Source of the DNA: Flammeovirga yaeyamensis
GTDB lineage: Bacteria; Bacteroidota; Bacteroidia; Cytophagales; Flammeovirgaceae
Reading direction: 5' to 3'
DNA: 64,000 nt
NCBI RefSeq assembly: GCF_018736045.1
Contig: NZ_CP076133.1
Location: 1,798,001 to 1,862,000, forward strand
The position numbers and the translations under genes are program-made. This document shows, piece by piece, positions 55,439 to 63,157 of this stretch (position 1 is its first letter; every line of letters begins with the position of its first letter). The notes beneath the pieces were generated by a model. It ran no database searches, was not told the DNA's origin, and was given only the letters and a program-made list of their open reading frames with translations.

Positions 55439-55658
55439 AAAATTGATTCATCTTGGTTCGAATATCTTCTGCTGTTTTTCGTATAGCTTCGACATGGAAC
55501 ATTGGAAAGTGTTTTCTGATTGTATCGTCATCAGCTTCGGCAAACATATTGGCGTAAGAGCTTAAAGCTTGAACGGTGAATACCTGAGAGATAGGTCCAT
55601 TCCAATTTGAGAGATGATCTAATAATTCACCATTATTGGTACATTGGTCGTACTGCAT
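55425..55658 (-). CDS. hypothetical small protein
   Basis: A 77-residue protein from MQYDQCTNNGELLDHLSNW (ATG at 55658). The frame is open to 55802, but that part covers a terminator-like hairpin and leader motifs and is not taken as coding. Helical; no family recognised. Confidence 0.55.
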   Translation of the reverse strand: MQYDQCTNNGELLDHLSNWNGPISQVFTVQALSSYANMFAEADDDTIRKHFPMFHVEAIRKTAEDIRTKMNQFYGEK

Positions 55659-55680
55659 TTTACTTAATTTAAATGATATG

Positions 55681-55706
55681 AAAAAGGGTGAGAACCAATG
55701 GAACCC
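55681..55706 (-). terminator. leader hairpin with T-tract before the gene 55425-55658
   Basis: GGGT/ACCC stem with a 13-base loop followed on the minus strand by TTTTTCATAT, 22 bp before the start codon. A CTGATTTT box lies upstream (55757-55764). Same design as at 62762 and 57820. Confidence 0.6.
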
Positions 55707-55785
55707 ACCCCTGAGAATAAGATTGAGTGTAAATGACATACCATAGCCACAACACTCTGATTTTGTGATAAAAGAAGCGCCGATA

Positions 55786-56679
55786 CTAAACGTTATAGTC
55801 AACCGCTTCGACTAATGCTTTATGGTCGTCTGCATCGCAAAGTTCATAAAGGCTCTTCCATTGCCATTTACGTAACGTGAAAGTCAATTCTATCTCCTCT
55901 TCACCGTCTAATGAGTCGATCAGATCGCCATTGCTGGTAATCTCATTTGAATCATTATCGTACAATGAGAAATCACCATTATCGTAACTAAACGTGTAGT
56001 TCTCGATGTTTTCCTTATCTGAATGCAAACCATGTAATCGTTCGTCCAATACTTCACGCAACACATCAACCGGATAATCTGATCCAAACACGCCTAAAAT
56101 GTTATCGTGTTTTCTCGATAACTTGAACGTATCGCAATTATCGATGTACGATTCAAACATATTACGCTGATTAGTTGAAAGCATAGTCACCAATACCTCG
56201 TACATTTGAGCATTCGGTTTATACTTCTCCAACTCTGCAGTATGGAAGACTGTCGACACGCTGTTTGACACTCGGTCCTTATACTCGAACAAGTCACTCT
56301 CGAGTTCTTCTTTTTCACTTTCAATTGCAGCCAGTTTTTTCTCAACGTCAGTTAATGACACATAGAGTGTATCAGCGCGTTGATTTGCAGCCTTCAGTAA
56401 GTCACCACGTTCGTTGTACGAATGTAGTAATGAATCATGCTTCTGATTGTGGACTTCAATTTCAGTCACAGCTTCGTCAAGTTCTTGTCGCATGTCGTCA
56501 TCGACTGTTCCTTTCAACGTTTCAAGTTGTTCTTTCAACGTTTCGACTTGCAATTCGACGTTCTCTTTAGCGACACGGTGTTCGTTTACTTGTTTCTGCT
56601 TTGCATCGAGGGCTGATTTCAGCGCACTATTTTGGACTTTCAAAGCTTTTAGCTCTGCTTTTAATTCTTCTTTTGACAT
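55786..56679 (-). CDS. long coiled-coil protein
   Basis: A 297-residue acidic protein. Residues 1-150 are a nearly unbroken coiled coil (KALKVQNSALKSALDAKQKQ and on), followed by a ~145-residue globular part. No signal peptide. Resembles structural or scaffolding proteins of elements and phages only by type; function unknown. Confidence 0.65.
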   Translation of the reverse strand: MSKEELKAELKALKVQNSALKSALDAKQKQVNEHRVAKENVELQVETLKEQLETLKGTVDDDMRQELDEAVTEIEVHNQKHDSLLHSYNERGDLLKAANQRADTLYVSLTDVEKKLAAIESEKEELESDLFEYKDRVSNSVSTVFHTAELEKYKPNAQMYEVLVTMLSTNQRNMFESYIDNCDTFKLSRKHDNILGVFGSDYPVDVLREVLDERLHGLHSDKENIENYTFSYDNGDFSLYDNDSNEITSNGDLIDSLDGEEEIELTFTLRKWQWKSLYELCDADDHKALVEAVDYNV

Positions 56680-56690
56680 TGTATTAACGC

Positions 56691-56723
56691 AAAAAGGGTA
56701 GCCACAACTTAATGTAACTACCC
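56691..56723 (-). terminator. leader hairpin with T-tract before the coiled-coil gene
   Basis: GGGTAG/CTACCC stem, then TTTTTGCG on the minus strand and the ATG at 56679 only 12 bp further on. A terminator placed directly before a gene. Confidence 0.65.
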
Positions 56724-57098
56724 ATTCCTGGAATATTTTTAATTTGATTTACCTCGCTCCTTCGACTTAACGTCATGTCGATTAATCGATCGTACCGTAT
56801 CGTTAGACCTGTAGAATAACTAAAAGAATAACAACACGATAAACAATGACGACTGATTTTTGAACAGACGTAAAGGCTAACGCCACGGCTGACTTAACGA
56901 CTAACGTTACGTACGACCTTTCGCCCCCTCTTGTCACAATGATCCGAAACTTTGATCCGAAAATCAAAGTGATTATGAAATGTTATCTGTGGAATTTTGA
57001 ATCATTAACTTGACCCTCATAAATCTTGATATAAGAGTCTGAAAATGCGGAAAGGGTAAAGGGAAGGGTAAGGGTATTATGTTCTTATAGTATCGATT
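56724..57098. other. non-coding control region
   Basis: 375 bp with no gene. It holds a CTGATTTTT box (56853-56861), the direct repeat GATCCGAAA twice near 56941-56964, a GTACGTAACGTTA-type dyad near 56905-56920, and a purine-rich stretch (GGAAAGGGTAAAGGGAAGG) near 57050. It separates two minus-strand units and should contain the promoter for the coiled-coil gene. Confidence 0.5.
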
Positions 57099-57479
57099 TT
57101 ATTGAGGTTTCTCAAGAGGTTTCCAACCTGTCACCATCTTTTTGATTTCGATTACTTGTTCCTCGGTTATGTCTACCATACGATCAGGATCGTTACGATC
57201 ACGAGTCGTGAAGAGAAGGTTTCCGGCTAACGTCTGTTCACCAAATTCATTGTTGAATCGAACAAGCGAATTACCATCGACAAGTAAACCTTCGTCGTCG
57301 CACCAAATGTCGATCTTGTCGGTTAGACGTGTTACAGTTATACAGTCGCAGTCGCATAGTCGATATAAATCAGCGAGTCTTGACGAATCGTAATTTGTCT
57401 TAATGTCGACAAAGCGAAAAGCCTTGTCCGAATTGATATGTTCTGTTTTATCGAACAGAAGTACTTTTGAAATTTCCAT
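57099..57479 (-). CDS. DUF3846-like protein
   Basis: A 126-residue protein with the pattern of DUF3846 proteins found on plasmids, conjugative elements and phages: TRLTDKIDIWCDDEGLLVDG then RFNNEFGEQTLAGNLLFTT. The middle CDCDC cluster is unusual. Function of the family is unknown; it supports a mobile-element origin for this region. Confidence 0.7.
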   Translation of the reverse strand: MEISKVLLFDKTEHINSDKAFRFVDIKTNYDSSRLADLYRLCDCDCITVTRLTDKIDIWCDDEGLLVDGNSLVRFNNEFGEQTLAGNLLFTTRDRNDPDRMVDITEEQVIEIKKMVTGWKPLEKPQ

Positions 57480-57494
57480 GATTGTTGTTGTAGT

Positions 57495-57791
57495 TTAGCG
57501 ATAAATTGAACGCATAAGCTGACGGCCTTGGCGTTTGAATAACTTCTCCGTCATGTTATCGACACGTTTGAACTTTCGAAACTTATGTAAGTTTGTTAAG
57601 TGTTCGTCACGATCCCAAGTCATGAAATATTGGACCATACCTTGACGTTGCGTCACCTTGAGGATGTATTGATCCAAACGTTTGACGTGCCTGATCTTCG
57701 ATTGTTGAAACGTCATGACCGTGAACGTTTGACTGTTGCGGTCACACATTACGACATAAAGTGTCGGTTCTAATTGTTGATTGTTCATCAT
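57495..57791 (-). CDS. hypothetical small basic protein
   Basis: A 98-residue protein (MMNNQQLEPTLYVVMCDRNS), basic, especially at the end (KLFKRQGRQLMRSIYR). Possible nucleic-acid contact; no motif seen. Followed closely by the DUF3846-like gene (15 bp). Confidence 0.55.
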   Translation of the reverse strand: MMNNQQLEPTLYVVMCDRNSQTFTVMTFQQSKIRHVKRLDQYILKVTQRQGMVQYFMTWDRDEHLTNLHKFRKFKRVDNMTEKLFKRQGRQLMRSIYR

Positions 57792-57819
57792 TTGTTTTCA
57801 GTTTTGTTTTTTGTACATG

Positions 57820-57842
57820 AAAAAGGCCACCGTTTGGTAGCC
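57820..57842 (-). terminator. leader hairpin with T-tract
   Basis: GGC-ACC pairs with GGT-GCC around a small loop and is followed on the minus strand by TTTTTCATG, 29 bp before the start at 57791. It is also right after the stop of the gene 57849-58286, so it may end that transcript. Confidence 0.6.
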
Positions 57843-57848
57843 ATGTTG

Positions 57849-58286
57849 TTATTTATATTCGATTGAAACCTCTTCAATGAGGTCGTCTAACGCTTTCTTA
57901 CGTTCGTCGATTTCTCGGTAGGTTGCTTCACGTTCTCTATCATACTTACAATGTTGAAGTTCTGCATCAAGACCGAGCAACTTACGCTTGTGTTCTCGAA
58001 ACTTGTCCAATGCACCGCCGACCAAAACATTCATAGTTCGATTAAATTCATACTGCGTGAAAGAATTGTCTACCAATGCGTTTGAGAGTGGTTGAATTTC
58101 TTCAATGAATGGCACCAAGTCCTCAACATCTGTACCGGTGGCTGTTGCAATTTGTTGGATTGTGTACGTAGGTTTCGGTTGAGTTAAGCTTAACTTGTCG
58201 AATTTCGATTCAAGTCTTTCCACTTTGGAAATGAGTTCCTGTAAGTTTACGTTGAACGCTTCGTAATCTGTTACTTGTTTTTCCAT
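57849..58286 (-). CDS. hypothetical coiled-coil protein
   Basis: A 145-residue protein: a short N-terminal coiled coil (LQELISKVERLESKFDKL), a helix-turn-helix-like segment (PTYTIQQIATATGTDVEDLV), then a C-terminal coiled coil. DNA binding is possible but not shown. Confidence 0.55.
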   Translation of the reverse strand: MEKQVTDYEAFNVNLQELISKVERLESKFDKLSLTQPKPTYTIQQIATATGTDVEDLVPFIEEIQPLSNALVDNSFTQYEFNRTMNVLVGGALDKFREHKRKLLGLDAELQHCKYDREREATYREIDERKKALDDLIEEVSIEYK

Positions 58287-58334
58287 TGTCTTATTTATTT
58301 GTTTGTTTGCGTTCTTAGTTGCAAAAATCGAGCA

Positions 58335-58568
58335 TTAGTAATGGTCTAAGTCGATTTCATCTTGGTAAAAACGACGAACGAAATCAACTGCAATACTTTC
58401 AGTTCTCGTATGAATCTTACGGTAAACGTCACGGTGGATCACCTGAACGTCAACAAACTTCGTATCTCGTGCGAGTATTTCTTTGAACTCGTCGACAGAT
58501 TGTGTGATATGAAACCAATCGTTGAACGCCATTCCTACCTTTGTACATTTAAGCTTCTTTTTTGCCAT
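58335..58568 (-). CDS. hypothetical small protein
   Basis: A 77-residue protein with a basic start (MAKKKLKCTKVGMAFND) and a mixed fold. Its start shares one base with the end of the gene upstream, so the pair is coupled. No family recognised. Confidence 0.55.
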   Translation of the reverse strand: MAKKKLKCTKVGMAFNDWFHITQSVDEFKEILARDTKFVDVQVIHRDVYRKIHTRTESIAVDFVRRFYQDEIDLDHY

Positions 58569-58846
58569 TATAAACGAATTAAAAGTTCTTTATCGTCACA
58601 TGAAATCACATCAAATTCACCTTCACTAAAGTCTTTATCGAAACCTTGAGTCTGACCAATTTGGTGTATTTGTATCAAATACTCGTCAGATAATTCCTTT
58701 GGAATGTTCTCATTGTCGCTTGAAGCTAAGAACTTGTTGATTACTTCAATCGCACCTGTAACTGATGATGCGACTCCGACTAATATTCGTGACTTATGTG
58801 AGTGCCAACCATCGGTGTTAAAAACCACAAAATGTTTATTTCCCAT
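58568..58846 (-). CDS. hypothetical small protein
   Basis: A 92-residue protein from MGNKHFVVFNTDGWHSHKSR (ATG at 58846; an ATG at 58855 is also open). Alpha/beta composition with strands VVFNTDG and EFDVISCDDKELLIRL. It overlaps the upstream gene by 11 bp. Confidence 0.55.
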   Translation of the reverse strand: MGNKHFVVFNTDGWHSHKSRILVGVASSVTGAIEVINKFLASSDNENIPKELSDEYLIQIHQIGQTQGFDKDFSEGEFDVISCDDKELLIRL

Positions 58847-59069
58847 TTTCTTCAAAACCTCGTTTAAGTTCCAAATAATCTTCTTCTGAGTTCACAACTG
58901 CAAACTCCATGTAACCAATCGAAGCCGATAAGACAACGACTGGATCTGTTGAATCATCGAAAGCAACAATCTCACCGCCGCTCAACTTCTGCGTGGCGAT
59001 AACGTTGGACAATGACTCGTTTGCTTCGTACACCGATGTAACGGCCTCGCCTAATAAAATGTATTTCAT
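58836..59069 (-). CDS. hypothetical small protein
   Basis: A 77-residue beta-rich protein (MKYILLGEAVTSVYEANESL). No signal peptide or family. It is 29 bp after radC and overlaps the next gene, forming a unit of RadC plus three small genes. Confidence 0.55.
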   Translation of the reverse strand: MKYILLGEAVTSVYEANESLSNVIATQKLSGGEIVAFDDSTDPVVVLSASIGYMEFAVVNSEEDYLELKRGFEENGK

Positions 59070-59098
59070 AATTTCAAATAAGTTATATAACGATTATG

Positions 59099-59554
59099 TT
59101 ACAAGATTCCTTCATCAGCAAAGCTAAAATACTTCGTATGATCAGTACCGGAAAGTATGACATGGTCCAAAAGTGGAAGCTCCAACAATTGACCACCCTC
59201 TTTAACCTTCTTGGTCAAAGCAATGTCTGCTTGACTCGGTTTGACATTTCCGGAAGGATGGTTATGAACAATCAGGACTGAGCATGCCAAACCCTTCAAT
59301 GCCATTCCAAAAATTATCTTAGGATCAGCAACGGTGCCTGTCATACCACCAACCGAAACGGTTTTAATGCCAATTATCTTGTTGCTTCGTGAGAGTAAGA
59401 CTAATTTCAACGATTCTTGATAAGCAATTGAATCATCGTAAAAACGGCGAACGATACGCGCAATGTCAGCCGAACAAGTTATTCGACCAAGTTCTGGAAT
59501 AGACTTGTTGACCTTGTATTTATACTGCAATTCTTGCAGCTGAAAATCCTCCAT
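59099..59554 (-). CDS. radC: RadC/JAB-domain protein
   Basis: A 151-residue protein with the JAMM metal site HNHPSGNVKPSQAD (H-x-H, Ser, Asp) and the RadC end LLDHVILSGTDHTKYFSF. Shorter than chromosomal RadC (~220 residues) because the N-terminal helix-hairpin-helix part is missing, as in copies on mobile elements of Bacteroidetes. The name is historic; a DNA repair role is doubtful, and metalloprotease-like activity is only suggested. Start at MEDFQLQ (59554) follows a GTGGTC/GACCAC leader hairpin. Confidence 0.85.
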   Translation of the reverse strand: MEDFQLQELQYKYKVNKSIPELGRITCSADIARIVRRFYDDSIAYQESLKLVLLSRSNKIIGIKTVSVGGMTGTVADPKIIFGMALKGLACSVLIVHNHPSGNVKPSQADIALTKKVKEGGQLLELPLLDHVILSGTDHTKYFSFADEGIL

Positions 59555-59572
59555 ATTGAAGTTAAATTGTAA

Positions 59573-59597
59573 GTGGTCCACCGCACGAGTAGACCAC
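59573..59597 (-). promoter_or_regulatory. leader hairpin before radC
   Basis: GTGGTC (59573-59578) pairs with GACCAC (59592-59597), 18 bp before the start codon. A CTGATTTTTT box (59604-59613) stands just before it on the minus strand. Same order of parts as in the other leaders of the element. Confidence 0.6.
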
Positions 59598-59620
59598 AAT
59601 CAACTGATTTTTTACACGAA

Positions 59621-59923
59621 TCATTCGACAGATTGTACCAACTGCATGCGTTTCCACATAAGTTCAACGACCTTGAAAAGAATACCAACCCAAATAGCTG
59701 ACCATATGAATTTGATCAACACTGCAGGAGCAAAGATCAGATATCCCAATCCAATTGCACTGAGAATCGTACCTACAACAGCCTTAAACGGTTGAACCTT
59801 TACAGTAAACGTAACTTCACGCTTATCAGTGAAGAACGATTTAACACGATCTCGAAGTGCCTTGCACATAGTCGAGAACGACCCTAACTTCTCACGAAGC
59901 TTATTTCTAATTTTCTTTATCAT
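59621..59923 (-). CDS. small two-helix membrane protein with basic amphipathic N-terminus (1 of 3)
   Basis: A 100-residue protein: a basic N-terminal helix (MIKKIRNKLREKLGSF), a strand-like segment (VTFTVKVQPFKAVVG), then two adjacent membrane helices (LSAIGLGYLIFAPAVLI, IWSAIWVGILFKVVEL). It lies 18 bp after the next paralogue-like gene. Role unknown; the layout recalls small element-encoded membrane proteins. Confidence 0.65.
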   Translation of the reverse strand: MIKKIRNKLREKLGSFSTMCKALRDRVKSFFTDKREVTFTVKVQPFKAVVGTILSAIGLGYLIFAPAVLIKFIWSAIWVGILFKVVELMWKRMQLVQSVE

Positions 59924-59941
59924 TGTTTTAATTGTTTTTTG

Positions 59942-60316
59942 TTACCAATCATAACCGAACCCGCCATCTTCAACAAGTTCGCCCGTTTCAACGTCAGCAT
60001 AACCACCATTAACGGGTGCAAATGCAGACTTTCGACGACGTTTCTTCCATTGTTGTTGCACTCGTTCGGTCAACTTGGATAAATAGTATGTCAACCCAAA
60101 GCAAGCTAACGTTAAAGCACCTGCGATAAACACATTGGGTGACACGAACGTCAACATAACTTCCAATACGATCTCAGATGCTACACTCAAAACGAGTATC
60201 TTCTTTGCCGTGGCTTTATCCTCCTGGTCTTGACGAGCAGTAAATCCTATTCGTCGAAGTAGGTTGTTTACGATTCTCTTCAACCCGAAAACCAAGCCTC
60301 TTATGTGCTTACTCAT
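59942..60316 (-). CDS. small two-helix membrane protein with basic amphipathic N-terminus (2 of 3)
   Basis: A 124-residue protein: a basic amphipathic start (MSKHIRGLVFGLKRIVNNLL), two helices (ILVLSVASEIVLEVMLTFV, VFIAGALTLACFGLTYYL), then a basic segment (KKRRRKSAF) and an acidic glycine-containing tail. It overlaps the upstream gene by 8 bp. No family recognised. Confidence 0.65.
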   Translation of the reverse strand: MSKHIRGLVFGLKRIVNNLLRRIGFTARQDQEDKATAKKILVLSVASEIVLEVMLTFVSPNVFIAGALTLACFGLTYYLSKLTERVQQQWKKRRRKSAFAPVNGGYADVETGELVEDGGFGYDW

Positions 60317-60644
60317 TTGCTACGTATTGTTTGGGGTGAAAATGAATGACGTTACCTTCTCCGGGTGTTGTGTAGCGATACGTTTTGTAGCGACGAACAT
60401 AGGCACCAATAACAAAACCCAAACACAGTACACCAATTGCACTTAAAAGTGAGATCGCTGCGAACTCGATCAACAAGATCACTAACGCCAAGTTTAAGCT
60501 GAGCATCGCCAATGTTTCTTCAAAAGGTCGACTCGAAACGTAGTCAACGTGACTTTCAATCACTTCGATCTGTTTGACGATGAAGTCAACAACCTTGTTG
60601 TACGCACGCTTGATCGCACGGCCAATTCGTTTGAAAATATTCAT
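60309..60644 (-). CDS. small two-helix membrane protein with basic amphipathic N-terminus (3 of 3)
   Basis: A 111-residue protein: a basic amphipathic start (MNIFKRIGRAIKRAYNKVVD), two helices (LSLNLALVILLIEFAAISLL, AIGVLCLGFVIGAYV) and a polar tail. It heads the three-gene set. The leader carries a CGAAG/CTTCG hairpin at 60683-60698 and a CTGATTTTT box at 60727-60735. Confidence 0.65.
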   Translation of the reverse strand: MNIFKRIGRAIKRAYNKVVDFIVKQIEVIESHVDYVSSRPFEETLAMLSLNLALVILLIEFAAISLLSAIGVLCLGFVIGAYVRRYKTYRYTTPGEGNVIHFHPKQYVANE

Positions 60645-60975
60645 ATCGATTAAAATTTAAATTATGGATGGGATGATGTACCCGAAGTGTGTGCTTCGAT
60701 TCTCCAATAAACCAACCCGACTAAAACTGATTTTTGCTAAGTAAGAAGAGAACAACAAACCGAACGCCTATTAGAGCCTAGCCGAATCGACCGAGTCGAC
60801 CGACGAGTAAAACAAACCCAGCGTTAGCCACATATTGTAGCGAAGCTGACGGATGACGAGAGTTCGTTAAATCCACAAAAAAGAAAACACCAACGATTGT
60901 TGACGCTTCTAACACTACTGATTAATGAAATACTTTTAGTATAATCTTTACCCGGAACAATCTGATTTTTGCAAC

Positions 60976-61011
60976 AAAAAGAAACCCATCAGATTGTTCA
61001 TCCGACGGGTT
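60976..61011 (-). terminator. intrinsic terminator
   Basis: Imperfect stem AACCC-TC-GAT against ATC-GA-GGGTT, then TTCTTTTTG on the minus strand. Confidence 0.7.
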
Positions 61012-61047
61012 GTTCGTATCTTGTCGTCGAGGTAACTCAACCATAAT

Positions 61048-61100
61048 AAAAGAGGCTCAGCTTTCACACAACGACTGTTGCTAATGGCTGAGCTTTTTCT
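61048..61100. terminator. bidirectional intrinsic terminator
   Basis: GCTCAGC pairs with GCTGAGC around a ~24-base loop, extended by A/G-rich and T-rich flanks (AAAAGAG on the left, TTTTTC on the right). Confidence 0.65.
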
Positions 61101-61240
61101 TTCGTAGAAACGAGACAACAAAAACTGATTTTAGTGATAACGAGTGGTAAAAATTGCACCCGACCAAAGAGAGGGTCTATTTTGCACCCGAGTGGAGCGA
61201 TGGAATCAGTTAGAGGGGGATGGCGAGAGCGCTCCTTTCT

Positions 61241-61279
61241 AAAACAAAAAAATAAACCTAACGATTTCTCGCTAGGTTT
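61241..61279 (-). terminator. intrinsic terminator
   Basis: AAACCTA-CG pairs with CG-TAGGTTT, with ATTTTTTTG following on the minus strand. It lies below a GCACCACC/GGTAGTGC-type hairpin (near 61316-61334) and has no gene between. Confidence 0.75.
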
Positions 61280-61403
61280 GTCAATCAACTAATCTAAAAT
61301 GGAAATGAAAAAAGAAGCACCACCAACGGTAGTGCATCTAACTTTTCACAATTAAAAATTCTCTTACTCTATAATTCTTTATACCCAAATGAATCTGATT
61401 TTT

Positions 61404-61886
61404 CTACACACTTGCTTGAGTCTTATGAGGGTGATAGAACTTCTCAACTCGGTTCGGGTCGTCTTTATCTAACTCCAAGTTTACCAACATGGCATAAACC
61501 TTCTTTACAACATTGTGCGACTGCACTTTGTCAAGGTACTTGATGATGTCGTTGACATAAACGTCTAACGTTTGGTAGAACTTCTTACCTGATTCGTACT
61601 CTTTACAAATAACCATGGCTTTCTTACGATCAGTGAATGTTTTCTTCTCTTGCTCCTTGGCAATTCGAGTGTTCATATAGGCATCGTTAACCACCTCTTT
61701 GTAGTCGAAATTCAACAATCTCAACTCATTCGAATGTATATTATAATCGCAGATTAGTTCATCTTCGTGGATGAAGTTTACGAATCCGTCGGTTACAGAA
61801 ACTTCAAATGTTTCTCCTAACACTTCTGACATGTTTTCGAAATGTTTTAACTCTACGTTAGCGATGTTATTAAATACTTTTTTCAT
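61404..61886 (-). CDS. hypothetical cytoplasmic protein
   Basis: A 160-residue protein (MKKVFNNIANVELKHFENMS), a beta-rich first half and a helical second half with basic residues (KKTFTDRKKAMVICKEYESG). No family recognised. A CTGATTTTT box directly follows its stop codon, and a GGACA/TGTCC leader hairpin stands before its start. Confidence 0.6.
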   Translation of the reverse strand: MKKVFNNIANVELKHFENMSEVLGETFEVSVTDGFVNFIHEDELICDYNIHSNELRLLNFDYKEVVNDAYMNTRIAKEQEKKTFTDRKKAMVICKEYESGKKFYQTLDVYVNDIIKYLDKVQSHNVVKKVYAMLVNLELDKDDPNRVEKFYHPHKTQASV

Positions 61887-61914
61887 GATAATTTTGCGTT
61901 TTAAATGTTACGAT

Positions 61915-61929
61915 GGACAGCGATTGTCC
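61915..61929 (-). promoter_or_regulatory. leader hairpin GGACA/TGTCC
   Basis: A compact perfect 5-bp stem with a 5-base loop, 29 bp before the start codon at 61886. On the minus strand it is preceded by AAAATCATTTC and followed by ATCGTAACATTTAAA, the same order as in the other leaders. Confidence 0.55.
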
Positions 61930-61945
61930 GAAATGATTTTAGGGA

Positions 61946-62416
61946 TTATTCCCAGTTATATTCTGATTTTTTCTTACTCATATAGACGAGCAAATGAACG
62001 TTCTTCTTGTCGATTAGATATTGGTCCGACCACTTCATGTCTTTGTGCGACACGGCGATACAACCCCATCCATAAGCGATTTGATTCTCGTTGACATATT
62101 TCCAACCATGGATCGTTACGACTCGTCGTCTGGCATTGGAGTTCGTACACTCTAAGCCATCCAAACGGTAACCATAACCTCCAAAGGTCGATGCATAACG
62201 TTCAGCAATTAAGTAATCACCTAACGATGACGCATGTGAGCCAACGTCATTTGAGATTCCTCCTTCACCTTGCGACACCTTACAACGGTAAACGGTGTCT
62301 TGGTTGTCAATGACGAACAGCCGAACGCTATCAATGTCAAGTCCAAGGTTAACATGTATGACTTGAGCGTTCAGACTGAACGTTGAAAGTAGCATTGCTA
62401 CGATTAATCTGTACAT
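61946..62416 (-). CDS. secreted L,D-transpeptidase-type (YkuD-like) protein
   Basis: A 156-residue protein with signal peptide (MYRLIVAMLLSTFSLNAQ). The catalytic core of a murein L,D-transpeptidase is visible: VTIHGWKYVNENQ (His) and YGWGCIAVSHKDM (Cys). These enzymes form 3-3 cross-links in peptidoglycan or attach proteins to it, in the periplasm. On a mobile element it could modify the wall during transfer or alter the host envelope. Start shares bases with the upstream stop (TAATG at 62414-62418). Confidence 0.8.
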   Translation of the reverse strand: MYRLIVAMLLSTFSLNAQVIHVNLGLDIDSVRLFVIDNQDTVYRCKVSQGEGGISNDVGSHASSLGDYLIAERYASTFGGYGYRLDGLECTNSNARRRVVTIHGWKYVNENQIAYGWGCIAVSHKDMKWSDQYLIDKKNVHLLVYMSKKKSEYNWE

Positions 62417-62733
62417 TAGCGACGATGATGACGACGTTTCGAATTTACATTGATTTGATGGTGATTTCTAGCCATTTGTCTAGCACCAACACCTTCAATT
62501 ATCAATGATGGAACAAGAATTATTGGATTCAAAGTGAAGATGCCAACAGCTGAACCTACACCACCAACAGCAGTCAATATGGTTCCAACTCTTGCTTTAC
62601 GTTCGCGTTTCTTTCTAGAATTGACGATATGGAACTTGGCTTTAGACTTGGCGTGTCGACCATTGTCGGCAAATACATTTACTGCAGCAAATACTAGAAT
62701 TGTTATTATGATTAGTCTTACTAATGATTTCAT
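62416..62733 (-). CDS. secreted membrane-hairpin protein
   Basis: A 105-residue protein from MKSLVRLIIITILVFAAVNV (signal peptide ending VFA; the frame is open to 62775). A Gly-rich hydrophobic hairpin follows (LTAVGGVGSAVGIFTLNPII), with a strongly basic, His-rich end (KRRHHRR). Similar in layout to 54073-54450 and 63158-63667. Co-translated with the transpeptidase gene. Confidence 0.7.
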   Translation of the reverse strand: MKSLVRLIIITILVFAAVNVFADNGRHAKSKAKFHIVNSRKKRERKARVGTILTAVGGVGSAVGIFTLNPIILVPSLIIEGVGARQMARNHHQINVNSKRRHHRR

Positions 62734-62761
62734 GATTGGTTTATTTAAATTATTAGGAATG

Positions 62762-62786
62762 AAAAAGGCGATCAACTTGACCGCCC
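62762..62786 (-). terminator. leader hairpin with T-tract
   Basis: GGCG/CGCC stem followed on the minus strand by TTTTTCATTCC and the ATG at 62733 after a further ~20 bp. It also lies just after the stop of 62800-63093. Confidence 0.65.
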
Positions 62787-62799
62787 TTGATAGATTGTG

Positions 62800-63093
62800 T
62801 TACTCTTTATTGTCGAGGATTTCGTTAATTCTCCTTTCATGCGAAAGTCTTTTAAACACACTAGATCGACTTTCGTGCGAGGTGATTACATATAAAGCAC
62901 CAATTAGTGGTGAGAATACGATACTTACAAAGACTGCTGACAGAAATCCGCAATCCTTGTTAGTACCAGCAATGCCAACACCAATTGATAAGAAAACCCA
63001 TGTGAATAGGGTTGGTAAAAGAGCCATCATACCTAATGCAGCTAAATAGCTATCGTTTGAATAAGTCGATGTATATAATAAGATTGATTCCAT
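62800..63093 (-). CDS. small membrane protein
   Basis: A 97-residue protein with two hydrophobic helices (LAALGMMALLPTLFTWVFLS and FLSAVFVSIVFSPLIGALYV) and a charged C-terminal tail (KRLSHERRINEILDNKE). No family recognised; hydrophobic pattern is like the small membrane proteins of conjugative elements. Confidence 0.65.
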   Translation of the reverse strand: MESILLYTSTYSNDSYLAALGMMALLPTLFTWVFLSIGVGIAGTNKDCGFLSAVFVSIVFSPLIGALYVITSHESRSSVFKRLSHERRINEILDNKE

Positions 63094-63121
63094 GATTAAT
63101 AAAGTTTATATGTTAGGTAAT

Positions 63122-63142
63122 GGACCAACACGACGTTGGCCC
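63122..63142 (-). promoter_or_regulatory. leader hairpin before 62800-63093
   Basis: GG-CCAAC/GTTGG-CC stem (one A:C mismatch) with a 5-base loop, preceded on the minus strand by AAAAATCAGTCTATTAAG and followed by ATTACCTAAC, 29 bp before the ATG. Confidence 0.65.
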
Positions 63143-63157
63143 TTAATAGACTGATTT

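Larger units (their letters stand above)
60645..61403. other. 759-bp non-coding control region
   Basis: No convincing gene. Boxes of CTGATTTTT type at 60727, 60962, 61125 and 61395; two of them (60962, 61395) are preceded on the plus side by related TATA-rich stretches. TTGCACCCGA occurs twice (near 61155 and 61184). A CGACCGAGTCGACCGACG stretch lies near 60789-60806. At least three terminators are inside. A frame at 61064-61288 crosses two of these terminators and is not taken as a gene. The density of signals suggests a regulatory hub or replication/transfer control site. Confidence 0.55.

Noticed and set aside
55659-55802. N-terminal extension of the 55425 gene (MTITFSIGASFITK...)
   Set aside because: The segment contains a GGGT/ACCC terminator-like hairpin with T-tract and a leader box, as before other genes, so the start at 55658 is preferred.
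61064-61288. A 74-codon minus-strand frame
   Set aside because: It crosses two terminator structures, starts with a non-ATG codon, has atypical composition and no leader; read as non-coding.
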